Source of the DNA: Neocallimastix lanati (nom. inval.)
Taxonomy: Eukaryota > Neocallimastigomycota > Neocallimastigomycetes > Neocallimastigales > Neocallimastigaceae
Assembly: GCA_016946835.1 (NCBI GenBank)
Contig: JACVTC010000016.1
Location: 1,354,501-1,418,500 of the forward strand
Reading direction: 5' to 3'
DNA: 64,000 nucleotides
How positions within the stretch are numbered: the stretch's first letter is position 1; every line of letters begins with the position of its first letter. The position numbers and the translations under genes are program-made. The notes under the pieces were generated by a model. It was not told where the DNA came from and ran no database searches. It saw only the letters and a program-made list of their open reading frames with translations. This document shows, piece by piece, positions 34,899 to 47,400 of the stretch.

Positions 34899-36282
34899 CA
34901 TCAAATAAATCCTATCCAAAAAATTTTTTTAATAAAGAGATATCAGTAATAATTCATTTGAAGAATTCCCTAAAATTATTTTCGATTTTAAAAACTTAAA
35001 ACAAATGTAAAAAAAAATTATTATAATAATAAATTATAATTTAATAATAATGCTAATAATATTTAGAAAAAAAATTTTACATATTAATGTAATTTTTTTT
35101 TTAAAAAAAAAAAAATGAATAATATAAAATAAATAAAAAATAAGTATCTTTAATGGAAATAAAAATACTATTAAATTACCAAATTCAATTAATACCAAAT
35201 CTCCATTGGAAATAATGTAACCTTTCTACATATAATAAAAAAAAAAAGAAAGAAAAATTAAAATAATTATTAATATTTAATAATTATATATAGAAAATTA
35301 CAATATTATAGATTATTAATTTGTTATTTATATTAATAATAATAGTGAATTAAACCTTAATGGAATTCAAAAATTTCCATATTACTTTTCAGAATTAAAA
35401 AATTTAAAAGAACTGTAAATAATATAAATATACAGATTTATAACAACACTATATATATTATTAGGTGTATTACAAATAATTAATTTTTTTTTTTTTATTT
35501 TAAATATATATGTAAATATTATATTTAATATATAATAAAGCTCTTTAAATCGTAACAATATAACAGGAAATTTTGATAATACATATTTTAAAAATGGATT
35601 TTCATCATTGGAAAATTTGTAAAATAATATTTATAAATTTAATAATAATGATATTCAGTTTATAAATATATAATATTATTAACATATAATTATTACTCCA
35701 TTTAATAAATTATTAAAAAAGTTCCGTATTTGAAAATGCATTAAGTGGTGAACTAATTATACCATGGAATGCTACATATATGTAATATATATTAATATAC
35801 ATACATACATTATTATTATCATTATTATTAAATATTATTACTATTATATTATTATTATTATTATATATTATTATTATATATTATTATATTTTATTATTAT
35901 AATTAGTATTACAATTACAAATATAACTAATAATTTTTTTTTTTTTTAAAAAAAATTTATAATTTCATGAATTAATAAAATATTTAATTTATATATATGT
36001 ATAATGTATTCAATATTTCCAAAATAGTAATGTGTATAATAACAAATTCAGCTCTTTATCATTGATGAATAATGCTAATTATTCAAGCTTAAATACATTG
36101 TAATTAAAATTTTATTAACTTTTAAAATTAATAATTAGATCAATATTTTATTCTAATAATACTAATATTTATTTTTATTTATTAAATTAACATTACTATA
36201 TTAATATTATTTATTATTATTATTATTTATTATTATTATATATATATATTATACATATATATATTATTTATTTATTTATTTA

Positions 36283-36323
<41 letters not shown>

Positions 36324-36425
36324 TACATAGATATTTAAGACACAATAATTTTTCCGATGATATCTTTACAAGCATTCTTAAGTACAAAAACCTACTTATA
36401 CTGTAAATTATTATTAACAAATATA

Positions 36426-36464
<39 letters not shown>

Positions 36465-37345
36465 AAGATGAATTTTTTTTTTTTTAAAAAAAAAAAAAAG
36501 AATAAAATATATATATATTAATGAAATATATATAAAAAATTATTATTACAAATAATTTAATAAAGAGACTTATCTGAAAATCCAAAAATTGAAAATATTC
36601 CCCAAGAAATTAGTGATTTATCCTTACTAACATCACTGTAAATATATATTTGTAATCTAATATCATTTAAAATATCTTTAAGTAAAATAAAGCATTAATA
36701 ATATATTAAAATTATATATATATATTTCTTATAATATAGAATAATAAGTAATACAGGAATAAAATCTTTGCCAAGTAATATATTTAAATTATCGAATTTA
36801 TCAGAATTGTAAATATATCCAAATTTTAAGTATAAATTTATACGATAAAGATTTAACTATTTAATAAACAAAATAAAATAATACATTTCATATTTAACTT
36901 TATATATATATATATATATTTATTTATTTATATATTTATTTAATAAAATTTATTTCATTTTAATATTAAAAATTAAAAAAGTGATATTTCTCATAATCAT
37001 AATTTAAAAACCAAAATAATCCATTTTAATAATTTTACCCTTGATTTTTGTTATTTTATTGACGTTTATCTTTCATGCTATCAACCCCAAACATGTAATA
37101 CTCTCTTAAATAATGAAGGATATAATGAGGATATATATGCCGATTGTGATGATATTGAAATAAATGAAATAATACAATCTCAAATAAAAACTGATTATGA
37201 AATACAAATGGAATTACGAATTGAATTTGAAAGACAACATTTAGCAACTGATAGTCCTAATGAAGGATCAATAAAAATAATATCATTATACAAACTATTT
37301 AAATTATTCATTATAACATTTATAATAGCATCAATACTATTCTAA
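32936..37345 (+). CDS. secreted/GPI-type leucine-rich-repeat protein, 18 exons (561 aa)
   Basis: Exons: 32936-33126, 33326-33409, 33669-33737, 33906-33974, 34057-34125, 34327-34395, 34509-34577, 34734-34802, 34938-35006, 35145-35216, 35346-35414, 35541-35618, 35722-35781, 36028-36099, 36331-36402, 36566-36637, 36740-36808, 36982-37345. All 17 introns (82-259 bp) begin GTA, end AG and fall in phase 2. Exon 1 gives a signal peptide (~1-22) and a Cys-rich cap (residues 26-55). Exons 3-17 are 60-78 nt, each one repeat ending in Leu or Met, e.g. DLSYNRIKEIPKEYFNSLN (exon 7), DLSNNMINKFPDVFFKLPK (exon 5) and DLSENPKIENIPQEISDLS (exon 16). Exon 18 supplies a Cys-containing C-cap, an acidic region and a hydrophobic tail reaching the last residue (LFKLFIITFIIASILF), as in a GPI signal or tail anchor. 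It is probably a cell-surface recognition or adhesion protein; the ligand is unknown. Weakest calls are exons 2, 4, 12 and 13, which fit the consensus less well. Confidence 0.85.
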
Positions 37346-37803
37346 ATATAATAAATTAATTATCAATAAAATTAAAAAAAAAAAAAAAAAAAAAAAATTA
37401 AATGTATATATAGATGTATATTTTTCTTAACCAATAAAAAAATAAAAAAATAAAAAAATATAAAAAATTATTTAAAATTTTTGTATTTTTTTTTTTTTAA
37501 ATTAATATTTATACTTTATTTGTATTTTTTATTTATTGTTGATTTTTATTTTTTATAATACTATATTTTTATTTGTTTATGATAAAATAAAATAAGAAAT
37601 TATTTAAAGAAACAAATATAAAGATTTTTAAATATAATTATATCCATTTTTTTTTTTTTTTACCTTTCATTCTAAATTGTAAATAATTTTCAATAAATAT
37701 AATAAATTCAAATAAAATATTTAAATATTCTGAATATATTCTAAATATATAATTAATATATAATTAATATATAATGATATTTTATTTTTTTTATTTTGGT
37801 TTA

Positions 37804-37842
<39 letters not shown>
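37346..37842. other. AT-rich intergenic region
   Basis: 3' flank of the LRR gene: poly-A and poly-T runs and (TA)n near 37803-37826. No gene seen. Confidence 0.6.
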
Positions 37843-39249
37843 GACAAGGAATAAGCTTTATTTAATAAAATATATGAAAAACTTAAAATAATAATTTAAT
37901 AATTACTTAATCATAATTTAATATTAAATTTTTATTAAATATCTCTATATTTTATATTATTATTGAAATAATTGAGATTTTGAATATCATTTTTATTAAT
38001 TAATATGTTAAATAAATTGTGTTTAGTAGTCCTTTGCATGTTTTTATACATAAAAATTATTAACATAATTTTATTTTATTAAAAAATATCATTGTAATTT
38101 TTAATTATATTTATCATGGTTATCTATGATATAATATAATTATTTAATATATATTTTATTGACATTTAGATGCTATTAAATATTATTAAAATTTTTAAAT
38201 TATATTTTTACCACAATCCCTTTTATTTTAATTATTAAAAAATCTTGCCGTTTGAAAAAAAAAAAAAAAAAAAAAAAAACTCAGTAATACAATAATAGAA
38301 AAATGGATTATAATATTTATTTAGTATTTTATATTATAAATCATATATATTTAAGCAAAAGTATATTAATTTATTAATAATTTTATTTAATAATTTTATT
38401 ATAATAAAATCAAAAAAAAAATATATATATATATATATAATAAAAGTATTATATAAATTTTTTAATAAATTAATTTTATTTATATAAATTTTTTATATAA
38501 TATAAATTATTCTTTTATGAAATAAAGCATTATAAATAACAAAAAAATTAAAAACGGTAATTATTATTATTATTAAAAAATACATAAAATATATTTATAT
38601 ATATAATATCATAATAAAATATTAACTTTAAAAAAAATATATATTTATATATCCTATAATTATAAATTAAACTCGGCTAAATCTTAAGAAATATTTAATA
38701 AAAAAAAATATAACTTAATTGAACAATCTTATAAAATAATATTTGATTTTATTTTCCAAAAAAAAAAAAAAATTTAATTGATATAAATATTTATAATTTT
38801 ATTTATTATATATTGATTTTTAAATTAAAATATTAATATTACTATTATTTTCATGACATATATTTATATTTTGTTTATTATTAAAATTAATATAAAATAA
38901 TTTAAATATTATTAATAAATGTATGATTTATGATCTAATTTATTATAAAATAATTTAAACATTTATAATTAATAAAACATTCAAATATTTAAATATTAAA
39001 AATATTTAATTTTAAATTATGAATTATGAATTAAAAGAAAATAAAATAGTAATATACTAAATTATTTTTTATATAATAATTTATTATTACTTTATTTTAT
39101 TATTTAAATTATTTATTCACTGAATATAAAAAGAACAAATTTTCTATCAAAAAATAAAATAATAATAACAATAAAAATAATAATTATATAATATCAAGAG
39201 TATTTAATTCAATAGATTTAACAACAAGCAAAAATAGATTAAATTATAT

Positions 39250-39396
39250 TTATATATAATTATAAAATTTTTGCACTTATTCAATTTTATAATTATAAAT
39301 TTATAATTAAAAAAAATTGTATATTAAATATCATTAAAACTTTGTATAAATATCATAATTTTTAATTAAACTTTTGTAAATACTAAATTATTTAAA
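39250..39396 (+). promoter_or_regulatory. conserved proximal promoter of the repeat-protein gene pair
   Basis: TATAAAATTTTTGCACTTA, TTGTATATTAAATATCATTA, AAAACTTTG and AAACTTTTGTAAATA occur at matching distances before both start codons (compare 42170-42304), ending ATTATTTAAAATG. Conservation may simply reflect recent duplication, but it is tighter here than in flanking DNA. Confidence 0.45.
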
Positions 39397-40345
39397 ATGC
39401 GTTTCACTACTCTTTTAGTTTTATTTGCTTCTTTATATTTCAATTCAAATTCGGGTTCTAATGCTCTTCCTATTCCTTGCTTAGGTTCTCTCATTGCTGG
39501 CCATGTTATAGCCAATCATGTTGGAGGAATTATAAGAGGAAATGGTAATGGTAATTCTAATATTGGAGGTAATGTTGGAGGTAATATTGGAATGAATGGA
39601 AGTGCTAATGTTGGAAGTAATGTTGGAGGTAATGTTGGAAGTAATATTGGAATGAATGGAAGTGCTAATGTTGGAAGTAATGTTGGAGGTAATGTTGGAA
39701 GTAATATTGGAATAAATGGTGGTGCTAATATTATATCTAATATTGGAATTAATACTGAAATTAATACTGGAATTAATACTGGTGCTAATGTCGGTGCTAA
39801 CGTAGGAGCTAATGTTGATTCCAATGTAGGAGCTAATATTGGTGCTAATGTAGGAGCTAATGTCGATGCTAATGTTGATGCTAATGTTGATGCTAATGTT
39901 GATGCTAATGTTGGTGCTAATGTTGATGCTAATGTTGGTGCTAATGTTGGTGCTAATGTTGGTAGCAATCTTAATGGTAATATTAATACTGGAATTAATG
40001 GTACTGGTTCTATTAATGGATCTGGTTCTATTGGTGGATCTGGTTCATTGAATGGATCTATTATTGGTCGTATTGGAAATCGTATTAATGGTATTATTAA
40101 TGGTATTTCTGGAGGAAAAATTGAAATTGGAGGAAGATTAAATGGTAATGGATCTTCAAGTATTTCAGTATCTACTGACTCTTCAATTCCATGTAATAAA
40201 AAGAATGGCAACTGTTCATCCTCTTCTACATCCACCAATACTTTACCAGAAAATGAAAACCCTCATAATAAAACAACTTCCCCATGCAACAATAATTCTA
40301 ATTCTTCATCTTTACCACCAAAAAATATTCCATCATCCAATAATG

Positions 40346-40384
<39 letters not shown>

Positions 40385-40503
40385 GCAATAATGATTATGA
40401 CATAACTGTTGAAGTTCCAGAATCCAATATTTCAGATTTAAATGATATTTCTTCTGTACAAAATGATGAATCATCAAATAATGATTCTGATATTGAATAT
40501 TAA
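39397..40503 (+). CDS. secreted Asn/Gly tetrapeptide-repeat protein (368 aa), copy 1
   Basis: Starts MRFTTLLVLFASLYF, a signal peptide likely cleaved around residue 23. A conserved cap (LPIPCLGSLIAGHVIANHVG) follows. Residues ~50-200 are tetrapeptide units of the form Asn-(Val/Ile)-(Gly/Asp)-(Ala/Ser/Gly), such as GANVGANVDSNVGANIGANV and DANVDANVDANV. Next come a Gly/Ser/Asn region with SINGSGSIGGSGSLNGS, a Cys-containing SIPCNKKNGNCSSSS segment, a poly-Asn run from (AAT)n and an acidic end. A hydrophobic residue at every fourth position could suit a beta-solenoid or fibrous extracellular protein, but no family is recognised. Single exon. Copy 2 lies 2908 bp downstream. Confidence 0.85.
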
Positions 40504-40520
40504 TTAAATTATAGAATAAA

Positions 40521-40695
40521 AAATTAATAAAAAATTTAATAAATTTTGTAAATAATATTTATTTAAAAAAAAAAATATTTTAAATACATGTATAAAATAT
40601 ATTTATAAATAAAATTATAAAAAATACAAAAATTAAAAATAAAATTATTTAATTTAAATATCAAAATTAAATGAATATTATTTTTATAATATTTT
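40521..40695. other. spacer between duplicated units
   Basis: AT-rich spacer; no feature seen. Confidence 0.5.
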
Positions 40696-41471
40696 GACTA
40701 AGAATAAACTTTATTTAATAAAATATATAAAAAAACTTCAATTAATAATTTTTATAACATAATTTAATAAATTATATAAATTCATTAAAAAAATATTAAA
40801 AAAATATTATATTTAAGGATTCTTTTCTTTTATTAAATATATCTATATTTTATATTTTTATTGAAATAATTGAGAATTCGAATATTATTTTTATTAATTA
40901 ATATGATAAATATATTGTGTTTAGTAGTCCTCCACATGTTTTTATGCATAAAAGTTATTAACAGAATTTTATTTTATTAAAATATCATTGTAATTTTTAA
41001 TTACATTTATTATGTAATCTATGATATAATGTAATTATTTAATATATATTTTATTGACATTTAGATACCATTAAATATTATAAAAATTTTTAATTATATT
41101 TTTACCTCAATCCCTTTTTATTATTTTTTTTATTATTTTTTTTATTATTTATTTATTTAATATAGTAAAAAAATCTTGCCGTTTAAAAACAAAACTAAAT
41201 AATATAATATAAAAAAAATGAATTATAATATTTATTTTGAATTATTTATTATAATTCATTTATATTTAAATATAGATATATTAGTTTAATAAAAATTTTA
41301 TATAATAATGTTTTTATATTTTCTTATATATATTTATAAATATAAAATAATTAATTTTTTATGGTATAAACCTATGTATAATAATAAAAAATTAAAAGCA
41401 ATAATTTTATTATTACTATTAATATATATGTAATATTTATATGAATATTTAATTAAATAATAGAATATGTA

Positions 41472-41511
<40 letters not shown>

Positions 41512-43270
41512 AAGAAAAAAATTATATTTTATAATTATAAATTAAACTTGGCTAAATCTTTAGAAATATTTAATAAAAAAAAACTTGAAATAAAAAGACA
41601 AACTTAATTGAACAATCTAATTAAATATTGTTTAATTTTATTTTCCAAAATGTAATTTTAAATGATATAAATATTCATAATTTTATTTATTATATTTTGG
41701 TTTTTAAATTAAAAAATAAATATTACCATTATTTACATGATATATATTTATATTTTGTTTATTATTAAAATTAATATAAACCAATTTAAATATTATTAAT
41801 AAATGTATGATTTATGATCTAATTTATTATAAAATAATTTACATATAAATATTTATATTTAATAAAATATTAAATTATTTAAAATATTAAAATATTCAAT
41901 TTTAAATTATTAATTATGAATTAAAAGAAAATAATAGTAATATACTAAATTATTTTTTATATAATTATTTATTATTACATTATTTTATTATTTAAATTAT
42001 TAATTCACTGAATATAAAAAGAACTTATTTTCTATCAAATAAAAAAAAAATAATAATAATAAAAATAATAATAAAAACAATAAAAATAATAATTAAAAAT
42101 ATCAAGAATAATATATTCTATAGATATAAAAACAAGCAAAAATAGATCAAAATATATTTATTTATAATTATAAAATTTTTGCACTTAATCGATTTTATAA
42201 TTATAATTTATTATAAAAAAAAAATTGTATATTAAATATCATTAAAACTTTGCATAAATATATTAATTTTTATTTAAACTTTTGTAAATAATAAATTATT
42301 TAAAATGCGTTTCACTACTCTTTTAGTTTTATTTGCTTCTTTATCTTTCAATTCAAATTCGGGTTCTAATGCTCTTCCTATTCCTTGCTTAGGATCACTT
42401 ATTGCTGGCCATGTTATAGCCAATCGTGTTGGAGGAATTATAAGAGGAAATGCTAATGGTAATTCTAATATTGGAGGTAATGTTGGAGGTAATATTGGAA
42501 TGAATGGAAGTACTAATGTTGGAAGTAATGTTGGAGGTAATGTTGGAAGTAATATTGGAATAAATGATGGTGCTAATATTATATCTAATACTGGAATTAA
42601 TACTGGAATTAATACTGGTGCTAATGTCGGTGCTAACGTAGGAGCTAATGTTGATTCCAATGTAGGAGCTAATATTGGTGCTAATGTAGGAGCTAATGTC
42701 GATGCTAATGTTGATGCTAATGTTGATGCTAATGTTGGTAGCAATCTTAATGGTAATATTAATAGTAATATTAATACTGGAATTAATAGTACTGGTTCTA
42801 TTAATGGATCTGGTTCTATTGGTGGATCTGGTTCATTGAATGGATCTATAATAGGTCGTATTGGAAACCGTATTAATGGTATTATTAATGGTATTTCTGG
42901 AGGAAAAATTGAAATTGGAGGAAGATTAAATGGTAATGGATCTTCAAGTATTTCAGTATCTACTGACTCTTCAACTCCATGTAATAAAAAGAATGGCAAC
43001 TGCTCATCCTCTTCTACATCCACCAATACTTTACCAGAAAATGAAACCTCTGGAAATAAACCAAATTCACCATGCAACAATAACTCTAATTCACCATCTT
43101 TACCACCGAAAAGTATTCCAACTCAAGATAATGATAATAATGATTATGACACAACTATTGAAGTTCCAGAATCCAATACTTCAGACTATAATAATATTTC
43201 TTCTGATCCAAATGATGAATCACCAATTAATGATTCTGATGTTGAATATTAATTTAATTACAGAATAACT
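40696..43270 (+). repeat. tandem duplication, unit 2
   Basis: Second copy of the segment described at 37843-40520. It differs by small indels, a (TTATTTTTT)n-like expansion near 41121-41160 and a 39-A run near 41471-41509. Confidence 0.85.
42305..43252 (+). CDS. secreted Asn/Gly tetrapeptide-repeat protein (315 aa), copy 2
   Basis: A paralogue of the 39397 gene with an almost identical signal peptide and cap. It has fewer units: one of the GSNVGGNVGSNIGMNG blocks and several DANV/GANV units are missing, the NIN spacer is slightly longer (NGNINSNINTG), and the poly-Asn run near the C-terminus is gone (TQDNDNNDYDTT). The C-terminal acidic tail is conserved with scattered substitutions (EVPESN, DVEY). 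Copy-number change inside the repeat tract with an intact frame suggests selection for an open, length-variable protein. Function unknown. Confidence 0.85.
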   Translation: MRFTTLLVLFASLSFNSNSGSNALPIPCLGSLIAGHVIANRVGGIIRGNANGNSNIGGNVGGNIGMNGSTNVGSNVGGNVGSNIGINDGANIISNTGINTGINTGANVGANVGANVDSNVGANIGANVGANVDANVDANVDANVGSNLNGNINSNINTGINSTGSINGSGSIGGSGSLNGSIIGRIGNRINGIINGISGGKIEIGGRLNGNGSSSISVSTDSSTPCNKKNGNCSSSSTSTNTLPENETSGNKPNSPCNNNSNSPSLPPKSIPTQDNDNNDYDTTIEVPESNTSDYNNISSDPNDESPINDSDVEY

Positions 43271-43307
43271 AAATAACAAATTATAGATAATTGTTTTGTA
43301 ATTAATT

Positions 43308-43371
<64 letters not shown>

Positions 43372-44276
43372 TAAAATTTTGTATATAAAATAATAAAATT
43401 ATTAAAAAAAAAAAAAAGAAAAAATTAGACAAAAAAATTTAAAATTTAGTAAATTTTGATTATCTATTTTATTTTTTAATTTTTTTTTTTTTTTTTTTTT
43501 ATATATATAGATATTAGAATTTGTCTATAATATATAGAATTGTAGATATATAAATATATATTTCTAAAAATTATATTTTATACTTTAAATATTTATTATA
43601 ATCCCTTATTATCATATTTCTTAATATTTAAAAAATTCTATATTATATACTTATATATGGAAATTAATTTTGAAATAGAAATAATTAATAAAAAAAAAAA
43701 AAAAATATAAAAAAATAAAAAAATAAAACAAAAAAAGGTTAAAGAACTTTATATAAAAATTTCTTTGTTTAATGAAGAAGAGGAATATTGAAAACTATAA
43801 ATGAAAAATAAAAAGAAATCTCATTATTTAAAAAATAAAAAAAATATATTAAATATAATAATAATAATAAAAAAAAATATAAATAATAATTAAATTTAAA
43901 TATATTTATTAATTTTACATTATTATTATTATTATTTTTTTTTATACATTATTTCGAGTTGATTTTTATTAATATTTTTTTTTTTTAAAAAAAATAAATT
44001 AATTTATTTCTATCAAAGAATTCCTTTAAATATAAAATGTTTTATTATTATTATTATTAATTATAAATATAAATAAATATATTTTTTTTTTTTTTGTTTT
44101 TTTGTTTTTTTTTGTTTGTTTGTTTGTTTGCTTATTCATTTACTTTCTCCTTTTGCCCATCACCATATCATTTTATTATTATTATTATTATTATTTATTA
44201 CTATTACTATAAATTTTTTTTTTTTTTTTTTTTTTTATTATTATTATTATTATCATTATTAATAATGAAAGTTTAG

Positions 44277-44309
<33 letters not shown>

Positions 44310-44448
44310 TAAAAATAAAAATAAAAATAAAAATAATAAAAAAATATATTCTTATACTATTTTTTATTATTTTTTTTTAATTAAAATATAAAAATAAAAA
44401 AAAAAAAATTATATAAAAACTATTTTTTTTTTTTTTTTTTTTAACTTT
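43253..44448. other. low-complexity intergenic region
   Basis: Contains a run of more than 50 A at about 43313-43369, long T runs at 43481-43500 and 44216-44236, a 28-A run near 44279-44307, and (ATT)n blocks. It separates the convergent repeat-protein and ABC genes. No gene seen. Confidence 0.7.
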
Positions 44449-47400
44449 TTACTTATTAAAATTTCTTGGAAGTGATGAAATATCTAATGAATTTGAATTT
44501 GGGGAAGTATATGGAGAATTATTAGATCTACCTAATGATGAATACGTATTTGATCTTGGGGAACTGTTATTAAGTGTATTACTATTACTATTACTATTAC
44601 TATTACTATTACTATTAGATGTTGGTGTATTTGGATTAGTAAATACACTTTCTAATGATTTTGGCATAGCAACATTCATATAAGATGATAAACTGTTAGA
44701 TCTAGAAAGGCTACGATGTAATGGATTCTTATTAGAATTATTTGTACCATAAATTTCATCTTCAGCTCCTCCTTCCTCTAATAATGAGGTTTCTATTTCC
44801 CTCATTTTATCCTTAAATTCATTAATTTGTGGATCATTGGTAATTTGATCAAATAACTTAAAGAGATAACTTTCTGAATTTAAATATAAATTCTGAGGAG
44901 TATCGAATTCCTTTACTTTTCCATTTTCCATAACCATAACACGATCTGCCTTAACTGCATGTCTAAATTTGTTAGAAATAATTAATAAAGTCTTATCCTT
45001 GAAAACAGAATGAATAATTTGTTCAATCTTTCTTTCAGCCATTTCATCCATTGGAACTACAGATTCATCATAAATAACAATATTATTATCTAAAACAACA
45101 ATTCTTGCAATCATAAAGAGCATACATTGTAATAGTGAGAAATTTCTACCATTATCAATAATTACAGTTTCTAATTTTTGTGGTAACATTTGAATATCAT
45201 CATAGAGAGAAACCTTTCTGAGGGCATCCCATATTTCATTATCAGAATGTTCATTAAATGGATCTAAATTAGAACGAACAGTACCAGCAAATAATACAGG
45301 TTCTTGAGGAATAATACCAACATTACTTCTCAAGGTTTCTAAAGGCATTTCCTTAATATCAATTCCATCAATATGAATACTACCTTCAGAGAGTTCCAAC
45401 ATTCTCAATATTCCCATCATTAATGTTGTTTTACCACTACCACTGGAACCAATGATACCAATGGTTTCTCTTGGGAAGATGGTGAATGATATTGATTTCA
45501 ATACTGCACCTGTATAACGATAATAACGAACCTCAACATCTTCAAATTCAATTTTACCTTCGGATGGCCAACCCTTTGGAACATTAATAAATTTTTTATC
45601 TGGATCTTCCTCCTTTGGAATACAACTAGAATAATTTTGTAGAGCAGCACAACTTGTCATGGCGTTATGAACATCATATATGGTACGGAAAAGCCATGGT
45701 AAATAGAGAATAATGGATACAGCATTAGTTAAACTGAGACCTGCAACAGCTGGAGTCATTTGTTTAATGAAAAGGAAAGTAGTTTCCTTGAAGAGCACAA
45801 TAAATAAAGCCGTTAAGAAAATGAATAAAGAGGCAACTATATCAATATTAAAAGATTTCCAGGTTTGAACAGAAGTTAAAGATAAGAAATATTTATGATT
45901 AGAATCAATGTAGTGTTTAAGGTCTTTTTCAAATTCTTTATGAAGCTTATAAATCTTAATATAACGAAGACCATCCAATGTTGAAGTAATATGACAAAAG
46001 AGATCAGTTTTAGTTTGACCATCTTGTAATTGGAGACGATGTTCTACCGACTTTGAATACTTTAATACTAAACCAATTAGAATAGCATAAATTGGTAGGG
46101 TAGCCCAAAAGTATGGAACAAATAAACAGACAATAACTACTGTACCAAGAACTAATGGACAGTAGTACAAGAATTGAAGTAATGATTCAGGTAAATATTC
46201 ATCAACTAAGAAGAGATGTTTTGCAAATACAGTTAAAATGGAACTAACTGGTGTGTTAGCAAAAAAGATCATTGGTGCATTTAAAACTGCTTTTAATATA
46301 CTCTTATGATATGCAACACTTTTCTTTAAGGTAACCCAAGAGAAGAATAATCCTCTAAGAGTAACACCAATAATTAATGCAAAAGCTAAAACGGCATAAA
46401 TATATATATATTCATTTTCATAAGCCTTATCAATAAATCCTTTTAAATAATAATCACTATAGAAACGAATAGCATGTACCGCGAAAAAAACAAAAACTAA
46501 AAATATTGTTAACAATGAACCTGGCGAAGTTTTAATATAATTTTTATAAGCTTCAAAATATCTCAATTTAGTTGGAATATTTTCTTCAGAGGATGGAATA
46601 TTATTAATATTAACACTATTAACAGTATGAATGGTCATCTGATTTTGTTCAATTGTTTTATAAACAGTATCTTGATGTATTGATTTTTGACGAGCACCAT
46701 TAATGAAAGTATGATTATTTTCAATAGCTTTGGACATAGTTTGTTCATTATAATCCTTATTTCTTAATTGTAAATGACTAACAGTTAATTCGTTATCTAA
46801 TTCAATGTTAGATTGCAAATCAATTTCGGAATTAATATCTGGTTCTGAAGTTTCCTCCTCTAAGTTTAGAATATCATTTTGAAGTTGGATAATTTTTAAT
46901 TTCTTCAAATTATCATAATTATCACATTCAATGATAGCACCATTATCCATAATCATAATTTGGTCAAATGGCTTTAAATATTTTTTATCACGAGTGAACA
47001 TAATAACAGTTTTATTATATAAGAAATCTTCAATACAATTACGGAAAAGTAGACCTTCAATAGGGTATTCGAAATTTAAGAATGGATCATCTAAAATAAC
47101 AATATCTGGTTGACTGTAGAGACAACGAGCAATACAAACTCTTTGCTTAAAGTTATGAGAAAGATTAAGATTTTCATCCGTAAGATCACTAAGATCTTTT
47201 GCATCCATTCGTGCAACATCATAGTTAAGAAAAGTTAAAGTTAATACTTTATTATATAAAATATCATCAAAAGTACTACCTAAAATAATATTATCTCTTA
47301 AAGAACCCTTCACAATCCATGGTTGTTGTGATATAAATCCAACTTTACCATTCATATAAGCAGTACCTGATTCTAAAATCAATTGGCCCAATAGAGCATC

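Larger units (their letters stand above)
37843..40520 (+). repeat. tandem duplication, unit 1
   Basis: The segment from AATAAGCTTTATTTAATAAA (about 37850) through the 39397 gene aligns with the segment starting at about 40696. Shared anchors upstream of the genes include GTGTTTAGTAGTCCT, TTTTATTGACATTTAGAT, AATCTTGCCGTTT and AATAAATGTATGATTTATGA, all in the same order. The duplication therefore covers about 1.55 kb of upstream DNA plus the gene. Confidence 0.85.

Noticed and set aside
39516-40238. 240-codon minus-strand open frame over the first repeat-protein gene (and 268 codons at 42274-43080)
   Set aside because: It is the mirror of the monotonous AAT-GTT-GGT-GCT codons. The complement of such repeats contains no stops, and no signal peptide or domain is seen. 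The plus-strand frame has the signal peptide and matching promoter.
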